Below are positions 47,570 through 57,757 of a stretch of DNA of 64,000 nucleotides, one piece after another (the first letter of the stretch is position 1; each line of letters opens with the position of its first letter). The DNA comes from Paramarasmius palmivorus. Its lineage: Eukaryota; Basidiomycota; Agaricomycetes; Agaricales; Marasmiaceae. Location of the stretch: contig JAYKXP010000033.1 of assembly GCA_037176845.1 (NCBI GenBank), positions 372,001 through 436,000 on the forward strand. Direction: 5' to 3'. The notes below the pieces were generated by a model that worked only from the letters and a program-made list of their open reading frames with translations, was not told the origin of the DNA and did no database searches. A program made the position numbers and the translations under genes.

Positions 47570-47861
47570 CGGACAATATTATGCGTCAAGTCCGTTGATG
47601 GTCGGGACTTTATTGAGGGCTCGCGGTCTGTTTGGGCGTCGATACTTTATGTCTTCCGAGTGGAACGGCAGTGAGACATCGACAACTTTAATTCGTGTCA
47701 AGGAGACCTGCCGCCTTTATTGTACCACGGCCGCAGAGTTGATGCTATGTGTTGAACGTGAAACATTTGCAGTTCATCTTGATGTGTCAATAAGGACATA
47801 TCTACCAGAGGGGCGGCATATAAGATGCTCTGATTGCTTTGCTGGCTGTAGATCACAAAAA
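47570..47861 (+). promoter_or_regulatory. Shared 5' module of Zn-cluster copy E
   Basis: Aligns with the modules before copies C, F and G over nearly 290 bp: TCCGTTGATGGTCGG, GACATCGACAACTTTAATTCGTGTCAAGG, GTGAAACATTTGCAGTT, and TATAAGATGCTCTGATTGCTT with TATAAG at 47819-47824, about 40 bp before the start codon. Because this region is conserved better than the middle of the coding sequences, it is likely under selection or recently copied. Confidence 0.7.
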
Positions 47862-48752
47862 ATGGGCAAAGCAACACGTCTCTCTCAGAAACGTGTTGGT
47901 ACTCGCGCTATCAGAGCATGTACCAACTGTCGTCGTCAAAAGACCAAGTGTAAACCTCGTCATAGCCGAGGTGCTACAGACGATTCTGAAGCCTGCACGC
48001 GATGTTACCTGAAAAGGATTCATTGTGAATACCTTCCCGTTAACTCTCTCTCTTCGTCACGCGGGCGCAATGCATCGCAAATGGTTCTTCCTCAGCCTCC
48101 TCTATCCTCGCTAGGGTTGACCCCAATTCAACCATTGTCACAGTCCGGAGGGGGCGATGATCAGGATACGGACTGCCCGTCACTTCCTTCCACTGTGATC
48201 CCGTCAAATGAAGGCCCGTATCCTGACTGCACAAACACCGATCGCCTCGCTGCTGCTTCGAGGAACAGCGATGAAAGCTCCATTATCATGCAGCAGCAGC
48301 CATCACAGTCTGGAGGGGGCGATAGTCAAGCCACTGATTTTCCATCGCTTCCTTTCACTGTTATCCCACCAGATGAAGGCCCACGTTTACACTATACCCA
48401 CACCGATCGTCTCACTGCTACTGTGGGAAACAATGATGAGAGCACCATTGCCATGCAATCATGGACTCAGGAGCAGTCTTGGGGAAATTGGTATCTCCCT
48501 CCCGCGACGACTATACCCCAGCTAGAATATAATCCGTTGGTCCCGGGACATCGCCCAAGCTTATATGAGCAAAATGGAAACTTTGCCTCTTCCAGCTCTT
48601 CAGCGCACTCTCCTCCGTGGTTAGATGAACATCACATTTCGTGGGATCCCCAGACAAGGTTTGCACATTCATATAGCTTCAATATAAATTCTGACAGAGC
48701 AGTTACTATAGACACATTCCGAATATGTGCCCAGAAAACCATCTTCTTGTGA
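47862..48752 (+). CDS. Zn(II)2Cys6 transcription factor copy E
   Basis: The longer open frame upstream (from 47523) runs through the promoter module, so I start at 47862, which aligns with the ATG of copies C, F and G. Ligands are Cys20, 23, 30, 45, 48 and 55 (ACTNC, RRQKTKC, CTRC, RIHC). The middle region carries a tandem repeat of about 57 residues (SQSGGGDxQxTDxPSLP twice). The likely terminal intron (48659-48697, 39 nt) is a multiple of three without a stop, so spliced (283 aa) and unspliced (296 aa) forms end at the same TGA. A 1-base deletion in the last exon relative to copy C removes the final conserved residues. It has an intact DNA-binding domain, and its position suggests it may act on the adjacent toxin gene (inference only). 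Confidence 0.85.
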   Translation: MGKATRLSQKRVGTRAIRACTNCRRQKTKCKPRHSRGATDDSEACTRCYLKRIHCEYLPVNSLSSSRGRNASQMVLPQPPLSSLGLTPIQPLSQSGGGDDQDTDCPSLPSTVIPSNEGPYPDCTNTDRLAAASRNSDESSIIMQQQPSQSGGGDSQATDFPSLPFTVIPPDEGPRLHYTHTDRLTATVGNNDESTIAMQSWTQEQSWGNWYLPPATTIPQLEYNPLVPGHRPSLYEQNGNFASSSSSAHSPPWLDEHHISWDPQTRFAHSYSFNINSDRAVTIDTFRICAQKTIFL

Positions 48753-49199
48753 ACGTCACTGAAACCCTTTTGCGTGATTAATTGGCACTGTAATAACAAT
48801 CTAAGGTACTAGACTACGTACAGCATATAAAACTTGAGATACTCTGTTCTTCTGATCCTTGTAGAGTACGGAGGCACCTTTCCCCCGACAATAGATCTAC
48901 CCCTGCCGCCATGTTGCCTGATTTGTATAGCGATTAGACGGCTGACAGATCGAAGTTCAAGCAGTACAGTATCGCAAAGATGGAACAAGCGAGGAACATA
49001 GTCAATAAACCAATAGCGCTCTGGTCGACCACTGAGTAGGGGTATGGTTCGTGGTTCATTAAAAGAGATATATGAACGGGAGAAGCGCGAGTTATCTTTG
49101 TTGGGAGTACTAACTTTGCCCTGAGTAACGCTCAAGAATTTGTCGATACTCCGCAACGGATCAAACACGATGCAGAGATCAGGTCATATGTTCTCCCTT

Positions 49200-49660
49200 A
49201 GTCTCTTTCTGTTACAGTGATACCTTAAACCTTAATTACATGAAACATCTTGGGAATCAGAAGATCCAAAAGCTCGCCAATTCCTTTTGGCTAACTCCGT
49301 AATATGAGTATGAGCAATTTCGCTGCTTCGATCGTCGTGTATGATATTCACCACATGATCAGTACGACGAATGCATTCCGCAAATGTTGATACACGGAAG
49401 CTGTGGGATTTTATATATTCATTAATCATGATCTTCCCGTAATCACCGTCCTTTATCGAGGAACGTGTGTGTCTGTGTGTCCCTTACTGAGTACGTACGT
49501 AAGTCCAATAAATTGAAGATTTGACAAGACTCCTTACTTCACTAACATCCATCGTTTGTTTGACCTTAGTTCGAGATTAGTCTCTCCTGCTTGAGCCATA
49601 CCAACACTGAAAGCTTACAAGAACCGGAGCATGATCTGCATACTCTATCACCCATCGACA
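49200..49660. repeat. Conserved 3' module downstream of copy E (partner 33200-33660)
   Basis: See the copy C entry for shared boxes. The minus-strand protein-like stretch seen at 33412-33606 is broken here. Confidence 0.6.
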
Positions 49661-49781
49661 CGGACCAGCTGTGGATAACTCTCCGTTACTTATATTGGAG
49701 ACATCCCATCAAATGGCTTGTCGATGGGCTCACGTGAAATTTCATGCTTCTGATGCGGGTGACACTATAGACATCGATGAA

Positions 49782-49826
49782 AACGAACCCTCTCTCTCGA
49801 ATTGTGTGTGTGAGAGAGGGTTCGTT
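49782..49826. other. Perfect 15-bp hairpin
   Basis: AACGAACCCTCTCTC at 49782-49796 is the exact reverse complement of GAGAGAGGGTTCGTT at 49812-49826, with a 15-nt GT-rich loop. No T run follows, so it is not an obvious Pol III terminator. Confidence 0.85.
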
Positions 49827-49859
49827 AAGGAGCTCGAGGACGATGAAACCCGCGGATGA

Positions 49860-51170
49860 CTTGTCGGAACTCTAGGCTCTCAGTCCAATAGATGATCTCG
49901 ATTCTTTTAGCCCGGTGAAAAGTTTGTGACAAGCAGCTCGGCGTTCTGAACACAGATAAAGCGTTGGGGCTTGGTACGCGGTGTTCAAGAAAGCGGATGA
50001 TTAGCTGTTAAGGCGAGCTTTAACGGTGACAAGAGCACTTACCACGATGTACCGACCGTGGCTTCTTAGTGATACTGTGTACGAGATATCAAACTCGCGA
50101 CAAAACGAGCGCTATATGATACAACGAATTCAGTTCCGACTGATAGCTCCTGAAGACGCTACAAGCTCCCCTGATCTCTATACCTACTGTTTATTTGTAC
50201 ACGTTGACTCTTTGCTGGGTGTTGGGGCTCATAGAGTTGAGCAAAGTGGGATTCCCGGAGCACACACGATCTAGAACAGAAAGAAGTCAAGTTCAAGTCG
50301 TGAAGCTGAAGTAAAACCTCATCTGATCGACGAGAACTGAAAGGCTGATCACCTCTACTCCCCTAGTACTCTTGACGTGCACTTTTGGGGTATTGGTATC
50401 GACAAATAGGAAAGGTGCTTTCCGTGTGTTGTGTTCCTTGCCATCATTCGGGTGTGGAGAAGCGTCAATGAATGGACTCAATTAGTTAGAGGTATGGGTA
50501 GCGGTGTAGCAAGAAAGCATTGACAGGCTGCGAGTTGAAGCGTGTAGAGGTTCATCATTTGGCGGAATTTGCGTCCAATTACAGAGATGCGTAGATATGC
50601 TGACCAGCGAAGTAGGATTCGATACGAAAGATACAGTAATCAAGCGCTCTCACAGCTTGTGATGAATAGCTTGTGCGGAACGGATTTGCAAGGAAAATGG
50701 GTATATGCTATAGAGCGAGAGATTAGAAAGGAAGATCCCAAGGAAGCAGGGGAGATGCACGTACTAGCATTTCTACCTCCAGCGCACTCCATCTGAAGCC
50801 CTTAGATCCAGCTGTTTTAGCATATTAAGCGACGGAGGTATTGAAACGTCAGATGTCGTTCAATGGAATCGATTCGGGCGAAAGGGTGCGCCTAGTAACA
50901 TTGGTAGACTAGTATAATAGTCTAGAAGCTGAAATGAGATCAGGAAGATATGGCGGAGAGATGTGCCAGGTATCTGGATCAAGGAAGCTATTCTATGATT
51001 CATGCATGGTCTGGGCCGTGGTCTGGTGGAAGGGAAGAGGCGTAGAGCAATTGTCGGAGAGATGATGGAAGTCGACGTGAAAAGGCGAAAAGGCAACGTT
51101 GATTATCTAAGCCCACGTTCCTCAGGCGTTAGTGGTTTAGCCGGCTGTTGTTGCCGCAGACACCGAGTTA
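49860..51170. other. No gene recognised
   Basis: Short frames on both strands (50026, 50569, 51002) lack domains. I see no match to R1-R4 or to tRNA genes here. It may be unique intergenic sequence or a heavily decayed element. Confidence 0.4.
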
Positions 51171-51179
51171 AAGCTTCTT

Positions 51180-51960
51180 GTTCCTTGACCCCCATCACCA
51201 TCCAAACGCCGACGGTGAGAATCGTCTTTCTCGTACATTTATCCTCTTCTTGTTGCTTAGGTACGAGGTTGAACAGTCTTTTCCCTCCTCAGACCTCTTG
51301 CTTTCCTCGATACGACTATCAAGCCGACACGTCACGACCATTTCAAGACCGTACATGAACGATTCCCTCTGACAAAAGATCATTATACTGCCAAGTCCCC
51401 ACATGGAATAGTTAAGGCACGCCCAATGTTTCCCTCCGGCACTCCAATCTCCTTTCCGGGGAGCCTGTCTCTACTGGCATACCATGTACTGGGATACAGC
51501 TCATGTGTTCTTTGACTACTGTGATGCTCCCTAGACATCATTATCGATACCGTTACCCACTTCGAATGTATGACAGATGGGGAAATGCCGATGGAGATAA
51601 GCAGAGGGGCAAATACAAAGGACGGGTATATCAATCATCGCTTCATTCCAATCATGATTGAATATTATCGCCTTGAAGTTTCGTATTGACCCCCGGCGAT
51701 TCCATGCTACACTTTGAGCAACCTGATTCTGCATACTGCTCTCTTGGGTCCTTTATCGATGTCTGTCACATCACAAGTAGATGCGACCTCCGCCCCTCCC
51801 CCAAATACAACGGACTTTGGTTACGCTCGCGGATCAACTGGACTCAATCTATCACAAACGAAGGGGGTTATGAGCGCACGGGCATGTGGGGTGTTAGGAG
51901 GGAGGTGTGGGCATATTCTGAGGGTGTGAGCAGCAAGGTATATCAACTTTTTGCTTCACT
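51180..51960 (+). repeat. R1-variant and R4 composite repeat
   Basis: CCATCACCATCCAAACGCCGACGGTGAGAATCGT, AGGTACGAGGTTGA, CTTGCTTTCCTCGATACGACTATC, and late GCATGTGGGGTGTTAGGAGGGAGGTGTGG with TATATCAACTTTTTGCTTC. Order as in 17440-18330. Confidence 0.58.
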
Positions 51961-51973
51961 CCCGTGATGCTAC

Positions 51974-52088
51974 TATAGAGGGTAAAGAAATGGGCTTGTT
52001 TATATAGTGATAGTCCGGGTAGACAGGTAATGGGAGACCAGAGATTGTAAGGGATGCATAAATGTTGAGAAGCTAGCGTAGGCGTTAC
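51974..52088. repeat. Dispersed repeat R3 (partner 11787-11903)
   Basis: Starts GGTAAAGAAATGGGCTTGTTTATATAGTGAT and ends GTAGGCGTTACA. It directly abuts the Arg/Ser-rich relic on its right. Confidence 0.75.
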
Positions 52089-52089
52089 A

Positions 52090-52520
52090 TCCCTGAGAAT
52101 AACAATAAGTCCCGAGCTGCCTGCGAACGACCTAACGGGAACCGTATTCCCATAGTGTCTGTCCTCTGGAACAAGAGGGAAAAATTTCTTGTCGAGCTTT
52201 AGCTTTTTGCGTGAGGAATGGCGACAAGAATCATCAGATGAGCTCAACATCGACGAATTGGAACTGTTATCCGACGGAGACGACGCCGTTTAGGGTGGCT
52301 GTGCCGTTTAGGAGGCGAACGTGATGGAGGTCGACCTCGTTTACGAGCATAATATCGACTATAAGAACCTGATGAGGAAGGAGAAAACGGGTCTGGATTT
52401 TTGTAAGGGCTTTGATGCCGTTCTTTCCCTTTCCATGGGATTTTGATCCTTGGAAGGATGGCTGACGAGTGTGAAACGACTAGCTGGAGGCGAAGGTTTT
52501 TTTGAGTAGGATAATTTAGA
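52090..52520 (-). pseudogene. Arg/Ser-rich protein relic
   Basis: Minus-strand frames read SPSSSGSYSRYYARKRGRPP, SPPKRHSHPKRRR and, after a frame change, SSSDDSCRHSSRKKLKLDKK. The composition is that of an RS- or nuclear-type low-complexity protein. It is cut by repeat R3 on one side and lies 38 bp from the transposon insertion at 52558. It could be a gene relic or an ORF1-type element remnant. Confidence 0.35.
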
Positions 52521-52557
52521 TGTGGGTCAGTCGTAGTGAAAACAGTTGGCTGCTCGT

Positions 52558-53288
52558 AGGACCCCCGGTTATACCGTCGGAGGTCTGAGCCCGATCCGGA
52601 TGAAAATCTTGGGAAACTTTGGGAATCTATGAGGCAAATTCGGATGAAAATTTGGGGTTTTTGGGAAAGGTCTGAGGCGACTGTCCGGATGTAAAACTGG
52701 ACCCAGGGAGAGGTACGAGGAATGGTCCAGATGAAATTTATGGTAGTAGTAGAGGCTCGAACTCACTACCGGTCAGCACACCGCAACAAAGGTAGGCGCG
52801 TTACCTACTAGACTATCATGCCATCTACGCCAGACAAGACGTGGTTGAAGGTGTTGAGACACAGTTTTAGGGAAATGCTGTTGCTCAAGCGATGCTCAAC
52901 AATAGGTGTTTTATACCAACTCTCACCTGGGCAGACAGCCTTCACTTTATTTATTTCGGCACTCATACATCTGTACTTGACACCAATGAACAAAAACCAT
53001 ATATTATTTCCGCAATGCAGACGTGATAAAGGCCTGACCGGTGAAGTAGAGCCGCGACCTGGAAGGAAGACGGTGGCGATAAAAAATCCTAGGTGGCTTT
53101 ATGGTTACTGGTGGTTTTTCGAGGGGCAACAACGGTTGTCGCGCGAAGCGCGCAGAAAATTTGGGATTTTTTGGGGGTATGAGGCACAAGTTCGGATGAA
53201 AATTTGGGTGTCCGGAGGTCTGAGGTGAAATCCGGATGAAAAATGGGGGGTCCGGCCTCAGACCTCTAAGGGTATAACCGGGGGTCCT
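52558..53288. mobile_element. Non-autonomous hAT-like DNA transposon (731 bp)
   Basis: The ends are inverted repeats. The first 18 bases AGGACCCCCGGTTATACC match exactly, then 4 mismatches, then GAGGTCTGAG matches again. The 8-bp target duplication CTGCTCGT is perfect (52550-52557 and 53289-53296). Subterminal direct repeats of TTCGGATGAAAATTTGGG type occur at both sides. There is no transposase frame. An 8-bp duplication is typical of hAT elements. The perfect duplication suggests a fairly recent insertion. Confidence 0.88.
52750..52830 (-). other. tRNA-derived Pol III promoter-like region inside the transposon
   Basis: On the minus strand an A-box match TAGTCTAGTAGG (52815-52804) is followed by a B-box-like GAGTTCGAGCC (52764-52754). 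Acceptor strands do not pair, so it is not a working tRNA. It resembles the head of a tRNA-derived SINE. Confidence 0.6.
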
Positions 53289-53896
53289 CTGCTCGTTGAG
53301 CTCGTAAATATTCCTGGAAGGATCATGGTGCTGTGCGGTGCCGTGTTTGATTGATATTTTGATGATGTGGGTCACAGCATGGGAAAATGACGGAATTTGA
53401 ATGAGACGAAGTTGATGGAATATATATTGAGGGTAAGGAGACAACTCTCCGTCAACTAACGACATAATGAAAAATAGAATAAATGTAGGCGACGTAGTTC
53501 AGTTAGCATGACTTGTAATTAGACAACGTAAAGTAAGAAAAACCTTACCACCTGGAGGCGCGATGTGCAGGGGCGGTGAGCACGATATTATTGTATTGCG
53601 CTCGTCCTGATGCAATACTTACTTTTGAATGCGCAAGCTGGTCCAAACCCGATGGTCAGTGTTGTTGTCAATGTTTTGTGCCTTGCGGAGTAAGATGCAG
53701 TGAGGCGTCGAGATTTTCAACTGGTGTCAAGAAAACATGCGACCACTATTGTATCTTGGTAGATAAACCCGGACCCGTGCAAGGGATTAGCGGCATATTT
53801 TGAACGTGAAACATCTGCTGTTTACTCTTGATGTCAATATATGTCCACAGGAGGAGCTGCATATAAAGGGCTCTGATCGAGCCGTAGATCGTAAAA

Positions 53897-54606
53897 ATGG
53901 CAAGAGAAACACGTCTCTCTCAGAAACGTGTTGGTACTCGTGCTATCAGAGCATGTACCAACTGTCGTCGTCAAAAGACCAAGTGTAAGCCTCGTCATAA
54001 TCGAGATGTTACAGACGACTCTGAAGCCTGCACGCGATGTTACCTGAAAAGGATTCATTGTGAATACCTTCCCGTTAACTCTCTCTCTTCATCACATGGG
54101 CGCAAAGTACCAAAAATGGTTCTCCCCCAGCCTCCTCTATCCTTACCAGGGCTGAGCCCAATTCCACCATTATCACAGTCCAGAGGTGGACATGGTCAGA
54201 CCACTGACTTCCCGTCACCTCCTTCCACTGTCATCCCACCAGATGAAGGCCCACGTTTACACTATATCCACACCAATCACCTCACTGCTGCTGTGGAAAA
54301 CAGTGATGAGAGCACTATGGTCGTGGAATTATGGAACCAGGCGGGGCGTCATCAGGACCAGTCTTGGTGTAACCGGTATCCCCCTCTGGTGACGACAACT
54401 ATACCTCAGCTCGGATGTACCCCGATGGTCCCGGCACACTCAGGCTCATACGTGCAAAGGGAAAAATTTGCTTCATCCAGCTCTTCCGCGCACTCTTCTG
54501 CGCGGTTGGGTGAACGTGATATTTCGCGGGATCCCCAGACAACGTTTGCACATTCATATAACTCCACGTATTTGCTGACAGAGCAGTTAATATAGAAACA
54601 CTGTAG
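53897..54606 (+). CDS. Zn(II)2Cys6 transcription factor copy F, truncated tail
   Basis: Exons 53897-54543 and 54582-54606 give 223 aa (or 232 aa if the intron is retained, stop at 54595). All six zinc ligands are present (Cys20, 23, 30, 45, 48, 55). TATAAAG lies at 53862-53868. The terminal motif reads DISRDPQTT, losing the Trp that precedes DPQT elsewhere, and the last exon meets a TAG after seven codons, so the conserved YAxDNHV tail is gone. The DNA-binding domain looks usable. The tail function, whatever it is, is lost. Confidence 0.8.
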
Positions 54607-54609
54607 CCA

Positions 54610-56850
54610 TATGACTAGGACAACTATGTTTTTGTGGACATCACTAGACATTTTTTACATTGCACCAGAGTTTCAGCAGCATAGAGTACTAGAACACATA
54701 CAAAATATCAGATACTCTATTGGAGAAGGCTATGCGTATCAAACCTTTGATCCACGTATGTGACGAAGCCATAGTTCCTCATATAGTGGGGACGGAGACA
54801 CCTTTTCTCCGATAGTAGATCTATCCTTGTCGCTGTGCTGGCGAATGTGTATAGCGCTTGGACAGTTGACAGATGGAACTTCGTGGCCAAAGCCACTTGC
54901 CAGTGAATAGTACGGTATTACAAATGATGTCTCAAGCTACGAACGTGGTCCAATGGACAGAGATGTTACGCTAGCGTCTAAGTGACTGAAACTGGCTTCA
55001 ACTGAGTGGATTGAGTTGATACATAGATATATCTTGCTGTGGGCCTCAACACGGCCATCAAAATTAGCCCAACGGATCAAACACAATCCACAGATGTGAG
55101 ATGCGCTCATAATCGTCATATGTTCTTACTTACATACTCCGTCAGTGCCTTACATGACAGAGCTGATAGAAGATCCGAGAGTTTCGTCAAGTCCGTGGGC
55201 TCGACTCCATACAGTTTCGCTCCTTCATTAGTCATGCATCACCCTTGAGATTCAGCGACATTGCTCGACACTAATGCAGTATGCATAGTGTAACTGTTCG
55301 CAGTAACACCCGAGACGTCCCAAAGGGGAAATACAGAGAAGCGGTAAATTCTAGACATTCTTCGATCATGAACCTCCCGCAATCACTGCTGATCTTTGTC
55401 ATGTTTCGTACATCGCGTGTTCCTGACCGTATCGATGGTTTGGTGGTGGCTTGCTGTTCTCAACGTCCTCGCGCAGGTGGCAATCTCGGTCAAGAAGGCT
55501 CTGTTGAGTGTACAAAATCATCGGAGAAGAGATGCGTGCTTCCCGGATCACAAGCCTTTTCTATGTTAAGCCCGTGTTGATTCCTGCTCACTATCATATG
55601 ACATCCCTTCCATTGTGCCATAGTCACTGACAATCGACGCCGCGAAATGCGTTCGTCATGGTGACCACCCTGTCCGTCGGCCCGAGTATGACAATACACC
55701 TTTACGAACACGACCGGATATCTGCTCGATGCGGAGGGAGCTGTCGGGCTGTACAAATCGACAGAGAAGTATGAATGTTCTGTTTCGAGGCAGTAAGCTG
55801 AAAGGGAGATTTTGTGAGCGACTTCTTTTGGACGCTGTTGTTTTTTCGTGGGCGAACGAAAATGTACTGTAGTTGTCATTCGGAGAGGATTATACCCCAT
55901 TACGCTATGGTGTTTTCTCTGGATATGCAGAGAATCCCAATTCTATCGATTGGACACGGAGACGGTATGATGGACACCTCCGAACCTTACCGCACCACGT
56001 TCAGCTAATAATACTCACTTCACATATGTGAGTGATTTATATTTTTCATTAGACACAAGACCGAGAGCACTGGTGTATTCTTGTGCTGCTGGAATACCCT
56101 TGTTCGAATATGTCACACTCTGAGATGGCTCGAGTCCGAGACGACAAGGGGCCGGAACTATTTTTGCCGTCGAACAACAAGAGGTTCTCACCTGGGCCGA
56201 AGAAAATTTGAATACGATGTCTATCGCATTGGACTGGCATTAGAGATCATACTCTCATCTAACGAGTCAAGATTGAGCGTGAAATGGACCATTTGGTGGG
56301 TACTGTGCGCAATATCGAGATATACAAGATTAGTTGATTTGCTAAGTCAGCATCGTCTCACCGGCCATCCTGCTTTGACCTACAATATTTGTGGCTCATT
56401 TCCATTGTTTCTGAACAACGACTCAGTAGGTAAAAGGCCATGCCATACCCGACAGAATCGGAAAATTGAGAAGGTCAGTCAACATTAATCTGAAGGCGCA
56501 TTCTATGCTAGTCAGATACCGGACTTGTGGGCAATATCTAATGCTAGTAGGTGAGAAATATCGTCGTCCTCATTGACATATTTTCTCATAAAATCTTTTT
56601 CGTTCATGATATGGAAGCTAGTCATCCAGGGCCACCTATCAGCTGCTTTGACCTACAGTCGCCTTGTATCGACAGCCACGCATGGTCGAAGTGGTGGCAA
56701 AAGCTTTCTATTACGCTTGGAAATGCCACAGGAAACGATCTGGAATATAAAGCCTCGTCCTCGAGCACTAGAAGGCACATTCACTCGCTTTCAACCCCTC
56801 AGCTTCTCATCGCAATCTTAGCCTCTTTACCAGCTCTTCAAAGCACCTAG
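54610..56850. other. Mostly gene-free; decayed 3' module of copy F and unassigned frames
   Basis: 54660-55420 contains decayed pieces of the Zn-cluster 3' module (GGAGACACCTTTTCTCCGATAGTAGATCTA near 54800; ATGAACCTCCCGCAATCAC near 55370). The minus frame 55490-55900 contains HSYFSVDLYSPTAPSASSRYP and looks partly protein-like, but I recognise no family. 55900-56850 shows nothing I can name. Confidence 0.4.
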
Positions 56851-56857
56851 AAGCAAT

Positions 56858-57757
56858 ATGAACCCCAACAGTAACAACGGAAACAACGGCTACTTCCGCC
56901 CTGATGGGTACGTTTTGCACTCTGATCCTCATTTCGCGTTGTTTATTGTCGTCACACTGCAGGTACACTAACCCGACACACCTACACGTTCAAGACGAGC
57001 GTCTTCATGCTGCCCAGCTTAACGACAGGCATGCAGGGTATGCTCAACAACAGTATCCTGCTCAGGTGTAAGTATCCTTCTTTATCCCATTTCTCTATTT
57101 GATATCTATTTCCTTATAGAATTCCTGATCCTCGTATCATCCGAGGAAACGTGTGCCCCGAGTTGAATGTAGCGATGAATCACTGGAACGCTGCTGTCGC
57201 CGAGGATCGTCTGCAGAAGGCTCAAGCTGCTGCCTCACGCGGGTATGTTTTATTTATCATCTCCAGCTTATTCGATCGCTCATGTTCTTTGTTAAAGGTA
57301 CACCGATCAGCGTACCGGTACTACTCAAGGTCCCGCGTGTCCCGAGTTGGGTGTAGCCATGCACCAGTGGAATTCTGCTGTGGCTGACGATCGGTTGAGA
57401 GACGCTAATTGTCGTCTTCAGCAAGAGACTGGTCACGGTGCTGCATACACTCAGCAACCACGCACTCACCCACAGCAACAACACACAAATCCTTACCCCA
57501 ACGTCAAACAGGAGCCTGGAGCTTCGGCCTACTACCCGCAACAGCAACACGCACCTGGACCTTATCCGAATGTTCAACAAGATTCTAGTGGACAACATAC
57601 TCCCAGTAGCCGTACTCGTCGAGTTAAGGCGGAAGACGATTCGGCTGCTGCCAGGAGGTAAGCGTGGTTTCTGTTTGATAAGCCAGTACGGTGTTCTGAT
57701 GGAGACATTATTAGGGCTTTGGCTGGTTCTTCCTCTTCATCTCATCGTAGGAAGTAG
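56858..57757 (+). CDS. Gln/Pro-rich protein with a duplicated CPEL motif, five exons
   Basis: I do not recognise a family. Exons 56858-56907, 56963-57067, 57120-57242, 57298-57657 and 57715-57757 sum to 681 nt (226 aa), all introns GT-AG and 43-57 nt. The N-terminus is Asn-rich (MNPNSNNGNNG). A motif of the form CPELxVAMxxWNxAVAxDRLxxA occurs twice, once in exon 3 (about residues 62-85) and once in exon 4. A weaker relative (HVQDERLHAAQLNDR) is in exon 2, so exons may have arisen by duplication, and exons 2 and 4 both begin GYT. The C-terminal half is Gln/Pro/Tyr-rich (HPQQQH, YPNVKQE, YPNVQQD) and ends in a basic, Ser-rich tail (SSSSSHRRK). No signal peptide or membrane helix. It may be nuclear or aggregation-prone. 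Confidence 0.75.

Noticed and set aside
47523..47861. Open frame extending the Zn-cluster protein E upstream by 113 codons
   Set aside because: It runs through the conserved promoter module including the TATA box. The aligned copies C, F and G have stops or different frames there, so it is accidental.
52558..53288. Calling the internal tRNA-like stretch a functional tRNA
   Set aside because: The acceptor strands do not pair and the T stem is mismatched; only the A and B boxes remain.
55490..55900. 136-codon minus-strand frame as a gene
   Set aside because: Partly protein-like composition but no domain, no splice-consistent extension and no paralogue in the window.
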